This document shows, piece by piece, positions 15,072-22,797 of a DNA stretch of 64,000 bases. The DNA lies in the NCBI GenBank assembly GCA_052389435.1, contig JBQTIB010000074.1:6451-70450 (forward strand). The letters run 5' to 3'. This DNA comes from JBQTKD01 sp052389435 (GTDB lineage: Bacteria > Actinomycetota > Actinomycetes > Sporichthyales > Sporichthyaceae). Each line of letters begins with the position of its first letter. Positions within the stretch are counted from its first letter, which is position 1. Both the position numbers and the translations under genes were made by a program. The notes beneath the pieces are model-generated. The model was not told the origin of the DNA. It did not search any database and was given only the letters and a program-made list of their open reading frames with translations.

Positions 15072-16949
15072 ATGCGCACGCAGAGCTATGTATTGGGTGT
15101 CGACCTCGGCACGACGTTCACGGCAGCGGCCGTGGCGCGGCCGGGCGAATTGGCAGTCGGGGTGCCGCTCGGCAGCCGCGGCGCGGCGATCCCGACGATC
15201 GCCTACCTCGGGCCCGACGGCGAGTTCGCGGTCGGCGAGGTGGCGGCACGGCGCGCGGTGACCGACCCGGACCGCGTGGTGCGCGAGTTCAAGCGGCGCA
15301 TCGGCGACGAGACGCCGCTCCTGCTGGGCGACGGCACCGGTTCGGATCGGATCAACGCCCATCGCCTCGCGGCGTTGGTGATCGCCTGGGTGGTGAACAC
15401 GGTCAGCACTCGACAGGGCGAGCGCCCGGCGACCGTCGTGGTCACCCACCCCGCGGCGTGGGGCGGCCACAAGCAGCAACTGCTGCGCAGCGCACTGAAC
15501 GACGTCGGCGTCCGCGACCCGATCCTCGTCACCGAGCCGCACGCGGCCGCGGTGGCCTATGCGGACTCCCGCAACCTCGAACCCGGTTCGCGCCTGGCGG
15601 TCTACGACCTCGGCGGCGGAACCTTCGACGCCTCCGTGATGCTCGTGGAGGCCGGGGGCGCGTTCGCCCCGCTCGGCCGCCCGGTCGGGCTGGCGGACCT
15701 CGGCGGCATCGACTTCGACGACGCGATCCTCGCGCACGTCGTGGACTCCCTGGGCGACCGCGTCGCCTCGCTCGACCCGGCCGACCCGGTGGTGGCGAGC
15801 GCGCTGGCGCGGCTGCGCCAGGAGTGCGTCGACGCCAAGGAGGCACTGTCCGCCGACACCGTCGCGACGCTTGCGGTCGTGATCGGCGGCGTGCAGACGA
15901 ACCTGCGGCTGACTCGCTCGGAGTTCGAGACGATGATCGAACCGGCCGTCGCCCGCACCCTCGAGGCCTTCGACGCCTGCCTCGCCGAGGCGGAGGTAGG
16001 CGCGGGGGACCTGCGCCACCTGCTGTTGACCGGCGGCTCCGCGCGGATTCCGTTCATCGCCCAGGCGCTCTCGGCGCACCTGGGCGGCACCGTGGCGATC
16101 GGCCGCGACCTCGATCCGAAGCTCGCCGTCGCGCTCGGTGCGGCCATGGTCGGCCAGCGGCTGACCGCGCCCGCCGCGGTCGAGGCGGTCGAGGCCACCC
16201 CCGACTCCGAGATCACCGCCGAACGCCCGGCGCCGACGATTCCGTCGCCGCCCCGGCCGGTCGCCGAACTGTCGGAGTTGGTCACGGCGAGCCCCGAGCG
16301 GAAGCGGCCACCCCGACTGCTCCAGGCCACCGGCGTACTCGCCGTGGCGGGGCTGATCGGCGCGGGCCTGATGGGCCTGGTTCCGGTGCCTTCGCTGGGC
16401 GGGGCGAGCAACGCCTCCGAGCCGGTCGTGGCCCCGGGCAACGGACTGCAGGAGGAGAAGGCCGCCGCCCCTGCCGAGAAGCCGGAGGAAGCCGCCGGGG
16501 CCGCCCCGGTCGATCCGCCGGCCGCGGCCGCGCAGACCTCGCGAAGTTCGGCGACGGCCCGCGCCGCGCAGCCGGCCCGGACCTACAACCGCACCCCGGC
16601 CACCTTGGGCGCCGCACGACGTCCGGTGGAGGCCAACCGACCCTCGGTCGCCGCGCCGAAGCCGGTCGCGACGGTCGGCACGCGGGTCGCGACGCCACAG
16701 CGTCCGACCGAGACCGCCGCCGCCCAGACGGAGTCGGCTCCCGCCCCGGCGACCCAACCGGTCGCGCCGGCCCCGGCTCCGGTGCAACCGGCTCCGGCGG
16801 CGCCGAGCGCCCCGCAGGAGGAGTCCTCGGGCGGGACCTCCATGGAGAACACCGCGCCGGCGGCGCCGGCCGCTCCCGCGACGCAGCAGCCGCCTCCTCG
16901 CTCTCGCGGGTTCGCACCGACGGCACCGCCGTCGGCGCCGTCGAACTGA
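15072..16949 (+). CDS. Membrane-anchored Hsp70-family protein with Pro/Ala-rich tail
   Basis: The 625-residue protein has an intact Hsp70/actin-fold ATPase domain. It shows phosphate-1 VLGVDLGTTFTAAAV (residues about 7-21), phosphate-2 VYDLGGGTFDASVM (about 180) and the adenosine motif LLLTGGSARIPFI (about 317). The canonical substrate-binding domain is missing. After about residue 380 come a short linker, one hydrophobic helix (VLAVAGLIGAGLMGLV, about 420-440) and some 185 residues rich in Pro, Ala and Thr, probably outside the cell. ATG 15072 is chosen because AAAGGGGG lies 8 bp before it; a GTG at 15048 is possible. Together with IniB and the dynamins it probably forms an envelope-stress module; an ATP-driven link between cytoplasm and wall is speculation. 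Confidence 0.85.
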   Translation: MRTQSYVLGVDLGTTFTAAAVARPGELAVGVPLGSRGAAIPTIAYLGPDGEFAVGEVAARRAVTDPDRVVREFKRRIGDETPLLLGDGTGSDRINAHRLAALVIAWVVNTVSTRQGERPATVVVTHPAAWGGHKQQLLRSALNDVGVRDPILVTEPHAAAVAYADSRNLEPGSRLAVYDLGGGTFDASVMLVEAGGAFAPLGRPVGLADLGGIDFDDAILAHVVDSLGDRVASLDPADPVVASALARLRQECVDAKEALSADTVATLAVVIGGVQTNLRLTRSEFETMIEPAVARTLEAFDACLAEAEVGAGDLRHLLLTGGSARIPFIAQALSAHLGGTVAIGRDLDPKLAVALGAAMVGQRLTAPAAVEAVEATPDSEITAERPAPTIPSPPRPVAELSELVTASPERKRPPRLLQATGVLAVAGLIGAGLMGLVPVPSLGGASNASEPVVAPGNGLQEEKAAAPAEKPEEAAGAAPVDPPAAAAQTSRSSATARAAQPARTYNRTPATLGAARRPVEANRPSVAAPKPVATVGTRVATPQRPTETAAAQTESAPAPATQPVAPAPAPVQPAPAAPSAPQEESSGGTSMENTAPAAPAAPATQQPPPRSRGFAPTAPPSAPSN

Positions 16950-16956
16950 CGAAACC

Positions 16957-17604
16957 TCAGATTCGGTCCGCCCAGTGGGGCGGGCCGGATCGGGGACTCG
17001 GCACCGACCGACCGCCCGGCGCCAGGGCGTGGACGATCTCGGCGAGGGCCGCCGAGGCGATCCGCGCCGCGTGGGTGTGGGCTAGCGCGGGACCGGAGAT
17101 CGGGTCGGGGATCTCGTCCGAGCCGCTCGGTCCGGGGGGAGCCATGCCCCGGTTGGCGCGCGCGAGGGCGACCAGCCTGCGCGCGCGGGCGATCGGCTCG
17201 GCCGGCAGCGTCGCCTCGCCGACCCCGCCGAGCAGTCGGGCGAACTCGAGCACGCCGAACGCCGTCGCAAGCGCCCCCGGCCACATCCGCACCACCCCTG
17301 CCCGGTGTGCCGCGGAGGCGCCGAGAACCAGGTCGGCGCCGGCGAGCAGATCCCGCTCGAGTTGCCGGGCAACGAAGGATTCCGCCGCTTCGCCGTCCAG
17401 GCCCCAGGCTGCGAGTTCCGCGCGACTGGTGGGGTGCATGGCGGCGCCGACGACCGCGTCCGCACCGGCGCTGGACACCGTGCACCAGGAGGCCGCACCG
17501 CGTTCGGCCAACAGATGCCGCGTCAGAATCTCCGCGAACGGGGACCGGCAGATGTTCCCCGTACACACGAACAGGATCGAAAAGCGCTGCGCGTCGATGG
17601 TCAT
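16957..17604 (-). CDS. Low-molecular-weight protein tyrosine phosphatase
   Basis: The 215-residue protein starts MTIDAQRFSILFVCTGNICR. It carries the active-site loop CTGNICRS (C-x5-R-S) near residues 14-21, with an Asp-Pro pair (DEIPDPISGP) near 175 serving as the likely general acid. LMW-PTPs of the Wzb type dephosphorylate the tyrosine cluster of Wzc kinases in capsule loci. A Wzc-type kinase is encoded 20 kb to the right (36697-38211), so this is its probable partner. Its ATG overlaps the stop of the DUF4012 gene by 4 bp. It converges on hsp70 with 7 bp between stops. Confidence 0.9.
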   Translation of the reverse strand: MTIDAQRFSILFVCTGNICRSPFAEILTRHLLAERGAASWCTVSSAGADAVVGAAMHPTSRAELAAWGLDGEAAESFVARQLERDLLAGADLVLGASAAHRAGVVRMWPGALATAFGVLEFARLLGGVGEATLPAEPIARARRLVALARANRGMAPPGPSGSDEIPDPISGPALAHTHAARIASAALAEIVHALAPGGRSVPSPRSGPPHWADRI

Positions 17605-19376
17605 CGGCCCTCCTGGGCGGTGCACGGAACGTCGAGCAGGCGGACCTGCAGCGGGCGGACCAACGGCTGACGGAGCACGACCGGCGCGGCGCCGTCTCCG
17701 TCGGGTTCGACGAACTTCAGCACGAGCGTGCGAGTTCGGCGCTGGGGAAGTTCGACGTCGATGCTCGCCAGCGGGTGACCGCGTTCGCTGCCGAGGGTGG
17801 CCGGATACGGCTTGCCGTCGAGGGTGACCGAGCGCAGCACCGCGCCGGAGGTTGCGAGGTATCCGACGCGGATGCGGTTGTCCCCCGGCTGCACCGGATA
17901 GTCGTGCTCGTCGTGACGAGCCGTCACCACCTCCGAGACAACCCCGGGCGGTACGTCGTTGCGGACCTTGACGGTGACGGTGACCTCGCGCCGCGGGCCA
18001 CAGCCGGTGCGCTGCCAGAGGACGGAGCGATCGAGGTAGTAGTCGAGCTTGTTTCCCGCCTCGTTGACGATGCTCAGGCCGACGTAGGGCGCCGTCGTCA
18101 CCGGCACCGTGCCGCCGACGACGTACCGTTCCAGCGTCCTCTGTTCCGCCGGATGGGCGCTCCACACCAGCAGGCGGCGCTCGGAGGCGGCCCGGGTCGC
18201 GGCGACGAGCAGGCCACGAGGGTCGACGTCGGGGGCCATGATCCGCTGGGTGACGGCCGCCTGGAGTTGCGCGAGCCACAGCCGGCGCGCGGCGTCGTCG
18301 GAGACCTTGGGGAAGCGCGAGTACGCCTGCTGCTGGGTCAGCGAGGCGACGTTCTGCCCCGTCGCGACCGTGCCGTCCGCCAGCGCGACGGGTCCGGCCG
18401 CGGTCAACAGGTACCCGAGCACGGCCGGGTCGAGGGCGATGACTCCGTCGATCTTCTCCGGGAAGCGCTGCGCCCACATCACGCGCCAGATCTGCGCGGC
18501 ATAGGGGAAGTGCGAGCTCAGGTTCGCGTTCGAGTACAGGGTCTTGGAGGCAGCGCCCGCGTAGAAGCGTTCGTACTCGGGCTCGAAGACGACGGACTCC
18601 GCGGTGGCCCCGGACAGCATCCGCTGGGTGTCCGGGGCGCCGATCGAGATCCGCCCGCGGTCCACCTCGAGCAGACCGAAGGCGCCGGCCAGCCCACCGG
18701 TGCCGCGGGCCTCGGCGTTGTTCTGATAGGCCAGCAGGTAGGTGCGCCTGCCCTGCGCGCCCAGCATCGCGGGCAGCAGGTTCGCGGTTACGTTCGCGGT
18801 GCGCAGGCGTTCGGCCGCGCGCGTCAACTCGCCGAGGACGTCGGCGCGGGCGGCGTCGACGGCGCCGAGCACGGTGCGTTCCGGAAGAGCGGCAATGGCC
18901 TCGACGGCCTGGTTCAGGGCCGTCGCGGAGGACTGCAGGGTCGGGGCGGTCGCGGCGATGGCGCGCAGGTCGATGCCCCCGCTCGCATCGCGCCGGGCGG
19001 CGGCCTCGACCTGCGCGGCGACGTCCAACAGGTCGGGCAGGGTTTCGGTGGCGACCTGCTCCAGAGTTTCGGACAGGCCCCGGATCGAGACGACCGTGCC
19101 GTCCAGTCGCGGCAGCGCGGCCGCGAGATCCCACAGGGGGCCGGAGGTGCGTTCGCGGGCCTCGCGCAGATTCGCCCCGAGTCGGACGGCGGAGGCGCGG
19201 GCCTGCTCGAGTTGACCCGCCGCCACCTGGGCGCGCAGCGCGGTCGCCTCGGTGCGCGCCTGGAACAGTTCCGTCCGGGCGCCGTAGCCGCTCACGGCAA
19301 ACCAGGCGAACGCCCCGCCGAGCACTCCGGCCGACGCGAGCGCGAACATTCGCCATGGATGACGGACCGAGCGCAT
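17601..19376 (-). CDS. DUF4012 membrane-anchored extracytoplasmic protein
   Basis: The 591-residue protein starts MRSVRHPWRMFALASAGVLG at ATG 19376, behind a GGGGGGT ribosome site. A single hydrophobic segment (about residues 10-30) anchors it, and a helical region to about residue 200 follows. The DUF4012 core begins at YLLAYQNNAEARGTGGLAGAF and includes the Asn-Asn-Ala-Glu-x-Arg-x-Gly-Gly signature, then DGVIALDPAVLGYLL. DUF4012 proteins resemble LytR-CpsA-Psr-associated exopolysaccharide factors and are common in actinobacterial capsule loci, but their chemistry is unproven. Coupling to the phosphatase gene and proximity to the polysaccharide locus suggest a role in polymer assembly or attachment outside the membrane. 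Confidence 0.85.
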   Translation of the reverse strand: MRSVRHPWRMFALASAGVLGGAFAWFAVSGYGARTELFQARTEATALRAQVAAGQLEQARASAVRLGANLREARERTSGPLWDLAAALPRLDGTVVSIRGLSETLEQVATETLPDLLDVAAQVEAAARRDASGGIDLRAIAATAPTLQSSATALNQAVEAIAALPERTVLGAVDAARADVLGELTRAAERLRTANVTANLLPAMLGAQGRRTYLLAYQNNAEARGTGGLAGAFGLLEVDRGRISIGAPDTQRMLSGATAESVVFEPEYERFYAGAASKTLYSNANLSSHFPYAAQIWRVMWAQRFPEKIDGVIALDPAVLGYLLTAAGPVALADGTVATGQNVASLTQQQAYSRFPKVSDDAARRLWLAQLQAAVTQRIMAPDVDPRGLLVAATRAASERRLLVWSAHPAEQRTLERYVVGGTVPVTTAPYVGLSIVNEAGNKLDYYLDRSVLWQRTGCGPRREVTVTVKVRNDVPPGVVSEVVTARHDEHDYPVQPGDNRIRVGYLATSGAVLRSVTLDGKPYPATLGSERGHPLASIDVELPQRRTRTLVLKFVEPDGDGAAPVVLRQPLVRPLQVRLLDVPCTAQEGR

Positions 19377-19796
19377 TGAACCCCCCAGTTCGGTTCGCCT
19401 CGATTCTCTCCGCCGATTCCCGTCGGCGCCTCCCATAGCTCCGCCGATTGCTCCGCCCGAGTGAACTCGCTCGGGTGTCTTGGCAGCCGGCACACCCGGG
19501 AAGCGTCCAGGAATCCTTGGTCTCGAATCGGTCGATAGCGCACCACACGGACACGGCGACTTCGCGTCCAAAGCTGGTCGAATGCGGTGCAATCGGAATT
19601 TCCTAGACCCCCAAAGCAGACAATTGCGTCCCGTACCACCAGATCAGCCCAAGCGCGGAACATGTCGGATACGCAGCAGCCTTCCTGTGCTCTGGAGTCA
19701 CGGATCGGTGCGGTTGTAAGGCCCATCGACCGTCTTTAGCGTCAACGGCGGTTGGCCTTACGAGCTCCCATTTCGTAGCGGGGGAAGGAATTTGCG
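19377..19796. promoter_or_regulatory. Divergent intergenic region with an inverted repeat
   Basis: This 420-bp gap separates the leftward DUF4012 gene from the rightward secreted-protein gene and is less GC-rich than its flanks, as promoter regions often are. GTAAGGCC at 19716-19723 and GGCCTTAC at 19754-19761 form a perfect 8-bp inverted repeat spaced 30 bp, 36 bp before the secreted-protein start. It could be an operator or a leader stem. Short open frames in the gap have no recognisable protein content and I do not call them. Confidence 0.4.
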
Positions 19797-20513
19797 ATGA
19801 TGAAGATTCAACGGGGCGCAGCAACTGGCGCGGTCCTTCTTGGCGCTGTCTCTCTGGTGGGCATCGGGCTGGCCTCGCCGGCGTCGGCAGCGCCCTACAC
19901 CTGTCAGATCGAGGTCGGCGTCGTCCTCGGCGGCGACGTGCGACAGGTCAACGTGGTCGTCAACTGCGCGATCCCCGGCGAACTCGTGGCGATCAGCGTC
20001 ATCACGAGCCTGTCCGACGGACCGATCGCCGCCGCGCAGACCCGGCAGGTCGCGACCCTGCGCGCAGACGCCAAGGGCGTGGCCCGCGGAACGGTGGACC
20101 TGCCGTCGAACTCCTCCTGCCAGACCCGCATCAAGGCGGAGGGGCAGAAGAGCAAGCGCGTCGCGTACACCGACATCTACGTCGAGCCCTGCGACTCCCA
20201 GAACCCGACGGCCTCCGCTGCCGAGGTCCGCAGCGGCGAGCGCAGCATCACCCTCGACCCGGCGAGCATCGCCCCCGCCCCCGAGCAGGGTTCGCTGCTC
20301 GACGCGACCGGCATCGTGTCCCGGCCGGGTGTCGCGGCTCCGGCCGCGAGCGACCAGCAGCAGGTCAAGCTGCTGTCCTCGGAGATCCCTGCCGGTCCGA
20401 CCGGTGGCCCGATCAGTTCCACGGCCGCCGCCACCGGTTTCGGCCTGGTGTTCGCGGCCGCCGCCGCGGGCGTGGTGATCTCCCGCCGCCGCGAGGGTCG
20501 GAACAACTTCTAG
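19797..20513 (+). CDS. Exported protein with C-terminal membrane anchor, unknown function
   Basis: The 238-residue product has a clear Sec signal peptide: basic start MMKIQRG, a hydrophobic core about residues 10-26 and a likely cleavage site at ASPASA-A near residue 32. The mature part is a small domain with four cysteines (TCQIEV, NCAIPG, SSCQTR, EPCDSQ) that could form two disulfides. A Pro/Ser-rich linker, a final helix (TGFGLVFAAAAAGVVIS) and an RRREGRNNF tail follow. The helix-plus-arginine ending resembles sortase substrates, but I see no LPXTG box. ATG 19797 and ATG 19800 are both possible behind GGGGGAAGGA. A strong terminator follows at 20555-20603. Confidence 0.75.
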   Translation: MMKIQRGAATGAVLLGAVSLVGIGLASPASAAPYTCQIEVGVVLGGDVRQVNVVVNCAIPGELVAISVITSLSDGPIAAAQTRQVATLRADAKGVARGTVDLPSNSSCQTRIKAEGQKSKRVAYTDIYVEPCDSQNPTASAAEVRSGERSITLDPASIAPAPEQGSLLDATGIVSRPGVAAPAASDQQQVKLLSSEIPAGPTGGPISSTAAATGFGLVFAAAAAGVVISRRREGRNNF

Positions 20514-20554
20514 CTCCGGTGCTCCGAATGCCCCCGGCGGGGCGATAGGCCCGG

Positions 20555-20603
20555 GACGGCCCGGTCGGCGCGTGAACAACGCCGATCGGGCCGTCGCGTT
20601 TTT
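20555..20603 (+). terminator. Rho-independent terminator after the secreted-protein gene
   Basis: GACGGCCCGGTCGGCG (20555-20570) pairs with CGCCGATCGGGCCGTC (20580-20595) over 16 bp with one mismatch around a 9-nt loop. It is followed after two bases by TTTTTCTC on the plus strand. It sits 42 bp after the stop at 20513. Confidence 0.9.
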
Positions 20604-20747
20604 CTCGGCCTCCGGATAGCAATCCACATCGCGGACGTTCGCAGTTACGTCGTCGCGATGTGTGTTGTTCGCGTCTAGGAGTGGATCTTTCGACTGCCTA
20701 TCGTTGCGGATACGCGTTCACCCATTCGGACGCGTTCTGTTGCGGGG

Positions 20748-21284
20748 GTGAGTCGGTTGCAGATTCGACGAGCGGTAGCCACTGTGGGCGCCGCGTTGGC
20801 GACGAGTTCGGTGCTTGCATTGGCGGCACCGGCGGCAGAGGCGGCGGAGGCGCGGCGCTGTTCGCCGTGGCCGTACGTTCCATGCGTTCCCGATCGGCCG
20901 GATCGACCGGATCGGCCCGACTACGGGGACGAGTACGAGGAATACGAGGAGTTCGAAGAGGAGTACTCCGAGTTCGAGGAGTACGAACGCGAGCGTCGCG
21001 GTTCCGACCGTGCCTCTCGTGGGAACTCCACGCACCGGTCCGAGGTGGTCGTCGGTCGCCCCGCGAACCCGCCGCGGCGCGTGCTCGCCGCGCCGGTCGC
21101 CCCGCCGCGGGTGGCAGCACCGCGAACGACGGTGCCGCGAACGACGGTCCCGCCGGAGACCGCACTCCCGAAGACCGGCACCGAGGTCGGCGGACTGGCC
21201 CTGCTCGGCACCGCCCTGGTCGGCGGCGGGGTTCTACTCGCGGCGCAGCGGCGCAGGACCCGGCGCTACCGGTACCACTACTGA
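20748..21284 (+). CDS. Sortase-anchored acidic surface protein (LPKTG)
   Basis: The 178-residue protein has a signal peptide (RRAVATVGAALATSSVLALA, likely cut after AEAAEA) and a DRPDRPDRPD repeat. A striking acidic Glu/Tyr block follows (DEYEEYEEFEEEYSEFEEYE, about residues 61-80), then a Pro/Thr-rich spacer. At the C-terminus come LPKTG, a hydrophobic helix (LALLGTALVGGGVLLA) and QRRRTRRYRYHY. That ending is a textbook class of sortase sorting signal, so the protein should be covalently attached to peptidoglycan. Start is uncertain: GTG 20748 has G-rich sequence directly against it, while TTG 20757 would have GGGGGTGAG at a better distance. No enzymatic domain is visible. Confidence 0.82.
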   Translation: MSRLQIRRAVATVGAALATSSVLALAAPAAEAAEARRCSPWPYVPCVPDRPDRPDRPDYGDEYEEYEEFEEEYSEFEEYERERRGSDRASRGNSTHRSEVVVGRPANPPRRVLAAPVAPPRVAAPRTTVPRTTVPPETALPKTGTEVGGLALLGTALVGGGVLLAAQRRRTRRYRYHY

Positions 21285-21363
21285 CTCGGCCGCCGGCCGG
21301 GAAACCCCCTCCCGGCCGGTGGTCGACTGCTCGCGGGCGAGCACGGTTTACATCTCCGCGCCA

Positions 21364-21513
21364 AGGCCTGCGCTCATGGATGACCTCGGGACCACCCGCA
21401 GCCACGAATCTGCCGCCGCCGGTGGGCCTGCGCTCATGGATGACCGCGGGACCACCCGCAGCCACGAATTTGCCGCCGCCGGTGGACCTGCGCTCATGGA
21501 TGAGCACCGGCCC
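21364..21513. repeat. Left array: three 30-bp palindromes with exact 60-bp period
   Basis: Copies at 21364-21393, 21424-21453 and 21484-21513 share the core GCGCTCATGGATGA. The consensus built from all seven copies in this region is arm GGGCCTGCGCTCAT, centre GG, arm ATGAGCGCAGGCCC, a nearly perfect palindrome. In this left array the 30-bp spacers between copies 1-2 and 2-3 are almost identical, so the true unit is a 60-bp tandem repeat. It lies between the LPKTG gene and the 3' end of the nuclease-like gene. Confidence 0.92.
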
Positions 21514-21547
21514 GCGGGCACCCTCCGCCGAAGAATATGACGGGAAG

Positions 21548-22516
21548 TCAGCTCGCTCGATTCGCGCGGCGCTCGGCCCTGGCCAGCGCGGGAAGCAGGA
21601 TCGCGCCCAGGCGATTCGCGTCGATCGCGTCGCGATAGCCCCACCGCACGAGCTCGCCGCGCCTCTGCAGAACGCGTCGCTCGCGGGCCTTCTCGTCACC
21701 GATTGCCCGCAGGGTCGCTTGCCGATCCGAACCCTCGGGCGGCAGGTACTTCTCCAGGCCGTCCGACTCGCCGGCGAGGTCGAGCTCCGGCCACCAGTCG
21801 AAGTCGAGGTGGATCTCCCGGCCGTCGACGACGATCACCGACTGGCATCGCGGCATGGAAATTCCCAGCTCGCGCATGCTCGCCCGCGACAGGGACTCGA
21901 GCACCGATTGCGTTGCCGGGTCGGCGAATCCGAAGACCTCGCGGGCGCCCCGGACGCCCGGACGCCCGGCCCAGGACTCGAGCACTGCTTCCAGCGCATC
22001 GGCCGTCGTCAGCCCACGGCGGTAGGCGGACTCGGTAGCGACCAGGGCATCCGCGAACGGAAGGCCTGCGGCCAGATCGAGCAGAGTCCGGGCGACGGTG
22101 GTGACCCGAACGCCGTGCCGCACTTCCACGTGGTCGACAGGGAGGTAGGCGCCGCGGAGGTAGTAGTCGTTTTTGTGAGTCCCGGAGACGCCGGGGTCAC
22201 CGGTGCAGACCACCAAGTCCGGGCCCGGGGCCTTGAGCATCTCCAGACCGTGAATGCGGGCGGCCGACGTGCCGGCGGCGGCGGCGATGTGCTTCCGCTC
22301 CAGGGCGCAGATCAAGCACCGCACCTCCAGCGCGTGCAGCTTCTGCGGATCCGCCGAGGCCCGCCGATACGCCGGTCCGGTGACGAAGACTTTCCTCCGC
22401 ATGCGGACGAGGTCGCCACTGCGCAGCGCGCGCCGGATGTCGTCGCGGTCGCATCCGTCCGCGACGAGTTGCGCGTGCGTGATCGGTTCGTCGCCGTAGG
22501 GGTCCAGAAGGGTCAT
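21548..22516 (-). CDS. AbiEi-like winged-helix protein with DUF559/VSR-like nuclease domain
   Basis: The 322-residue protein starts MTLLDPYGDEPITHAQLVAD. Residues about 10-90 are an AbiEi-type N-terminal winged helix (ITHAQLVADGCDRDDIRRAL, then LVRMRRKVFVTGPAYR). The C-terminal part carries acidic residues Asp238 and Asp240 (HLDFDW) and then Glu250-Ser-Asp-Gly...Lys256, followed by EKARERRVLQ and ELVRWGYRD. That order of motifs resembles the DUF559/VSR-like PD-(D/E)xK endonuclease fold. The family is abundant in actinobacteria and is often annotated as a type IV antitoxin, but no AbiEii-like toxin gene adjoins. It is flanked by three palindromes downstream and four upstream. Nuclease activity is inferred from residue pattern only. 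Confidence 0.78.
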   Translation of the reverse strand: MTLLDPYGDEPITHAQLVADGCDRDDIRRALRSGDLVRMRRKVFVTGPAYRRASADPQKLHALEVRCLICALERKHIAAAAGTSAARIHGLEMLKAPGPDLVVCTGDPGVSGTHKNDYYLRGAYLPVDHVEVRHGVRVTTVARTLLDLAAGLPFADALVATESAYRRGLTTADALEAVLESWAGRPGVRGAREVFGFADPATQSVLESLSRASMRELGISMPRCQSVIVVDGREIHLDFDWWPELDLAGESDGLEKYLPPEGSDRQATLRAIGDEKARERRVLQRRGELVRWGYRDAIDANRLGAILLPALARAERRANRAS

Positions 22517-22575
22517 GGCGCCGGATGGTGCCGGCCCCCGCCGACAGTTTCGGTTCGGGCGCACTCCGCGCGGCG

Positions 22576-22770
22576 CCCGCGGCGCTCATGGATGAGCTCG
22601 GGCCCATTTCTGAGCCCGGATTGTCCTGTTTCGTCGGGCCTGCCGTCATGGATGAGCGCAGGCCGGTGCGCGCAGCGGTCTGTCGTTCGCTCATGGATGA
22701 CCGCAGGCCCACCACCGTGTCCCATATGTCCCGTTCGCGTGGGACTGTGGTCATGGATGAGCTGGGGGCC
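22576..22770. repeat. Right array: four 30-bp palindromes spaced 60, 45 and 60 bp
   Basis: Copies centre on the GG of TCATGGATGA at 22590, 22650, 22695 and 22755 (arms 22576-22605, 22636-22665, 22681-22710, 22741-22770). Unlike the left array, the spacers (30, 15 and 30 bp) differ from each other, while the palindrome core is kept. The copy at 22636-22665 keeps GGGCCTG on the left and GAGCGCAGGCC on the right, showing both arms. The array fills the gap between the nuclease-like gene start and the epimerase stop. Confidence 0.92.
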
Positions 22771-22797
22771 AACCCGGGCCGAGAGAGTGACGGTGCG

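Noticed and set aside
19292..19726. A 144-codon minus-strand frame before the DUF4012 gene
   Set aside because: Composition unlike protein, no ribosome site, overlaps the DUF4012 start and the promoter region.
21548..22516. Complete type IV toxin-antitoxin pair
   Set aside because: No AbiEii-like nucleotidyltransferase toxin gene on either side; only the AbiEi-like half is present.
21364..22770. CRISPR array or insertion-sequence ends
   Set aside because: The repeats flank a gene rather than a leader; left spacers are copies of each other; no transposase or target-site duplication is visible.
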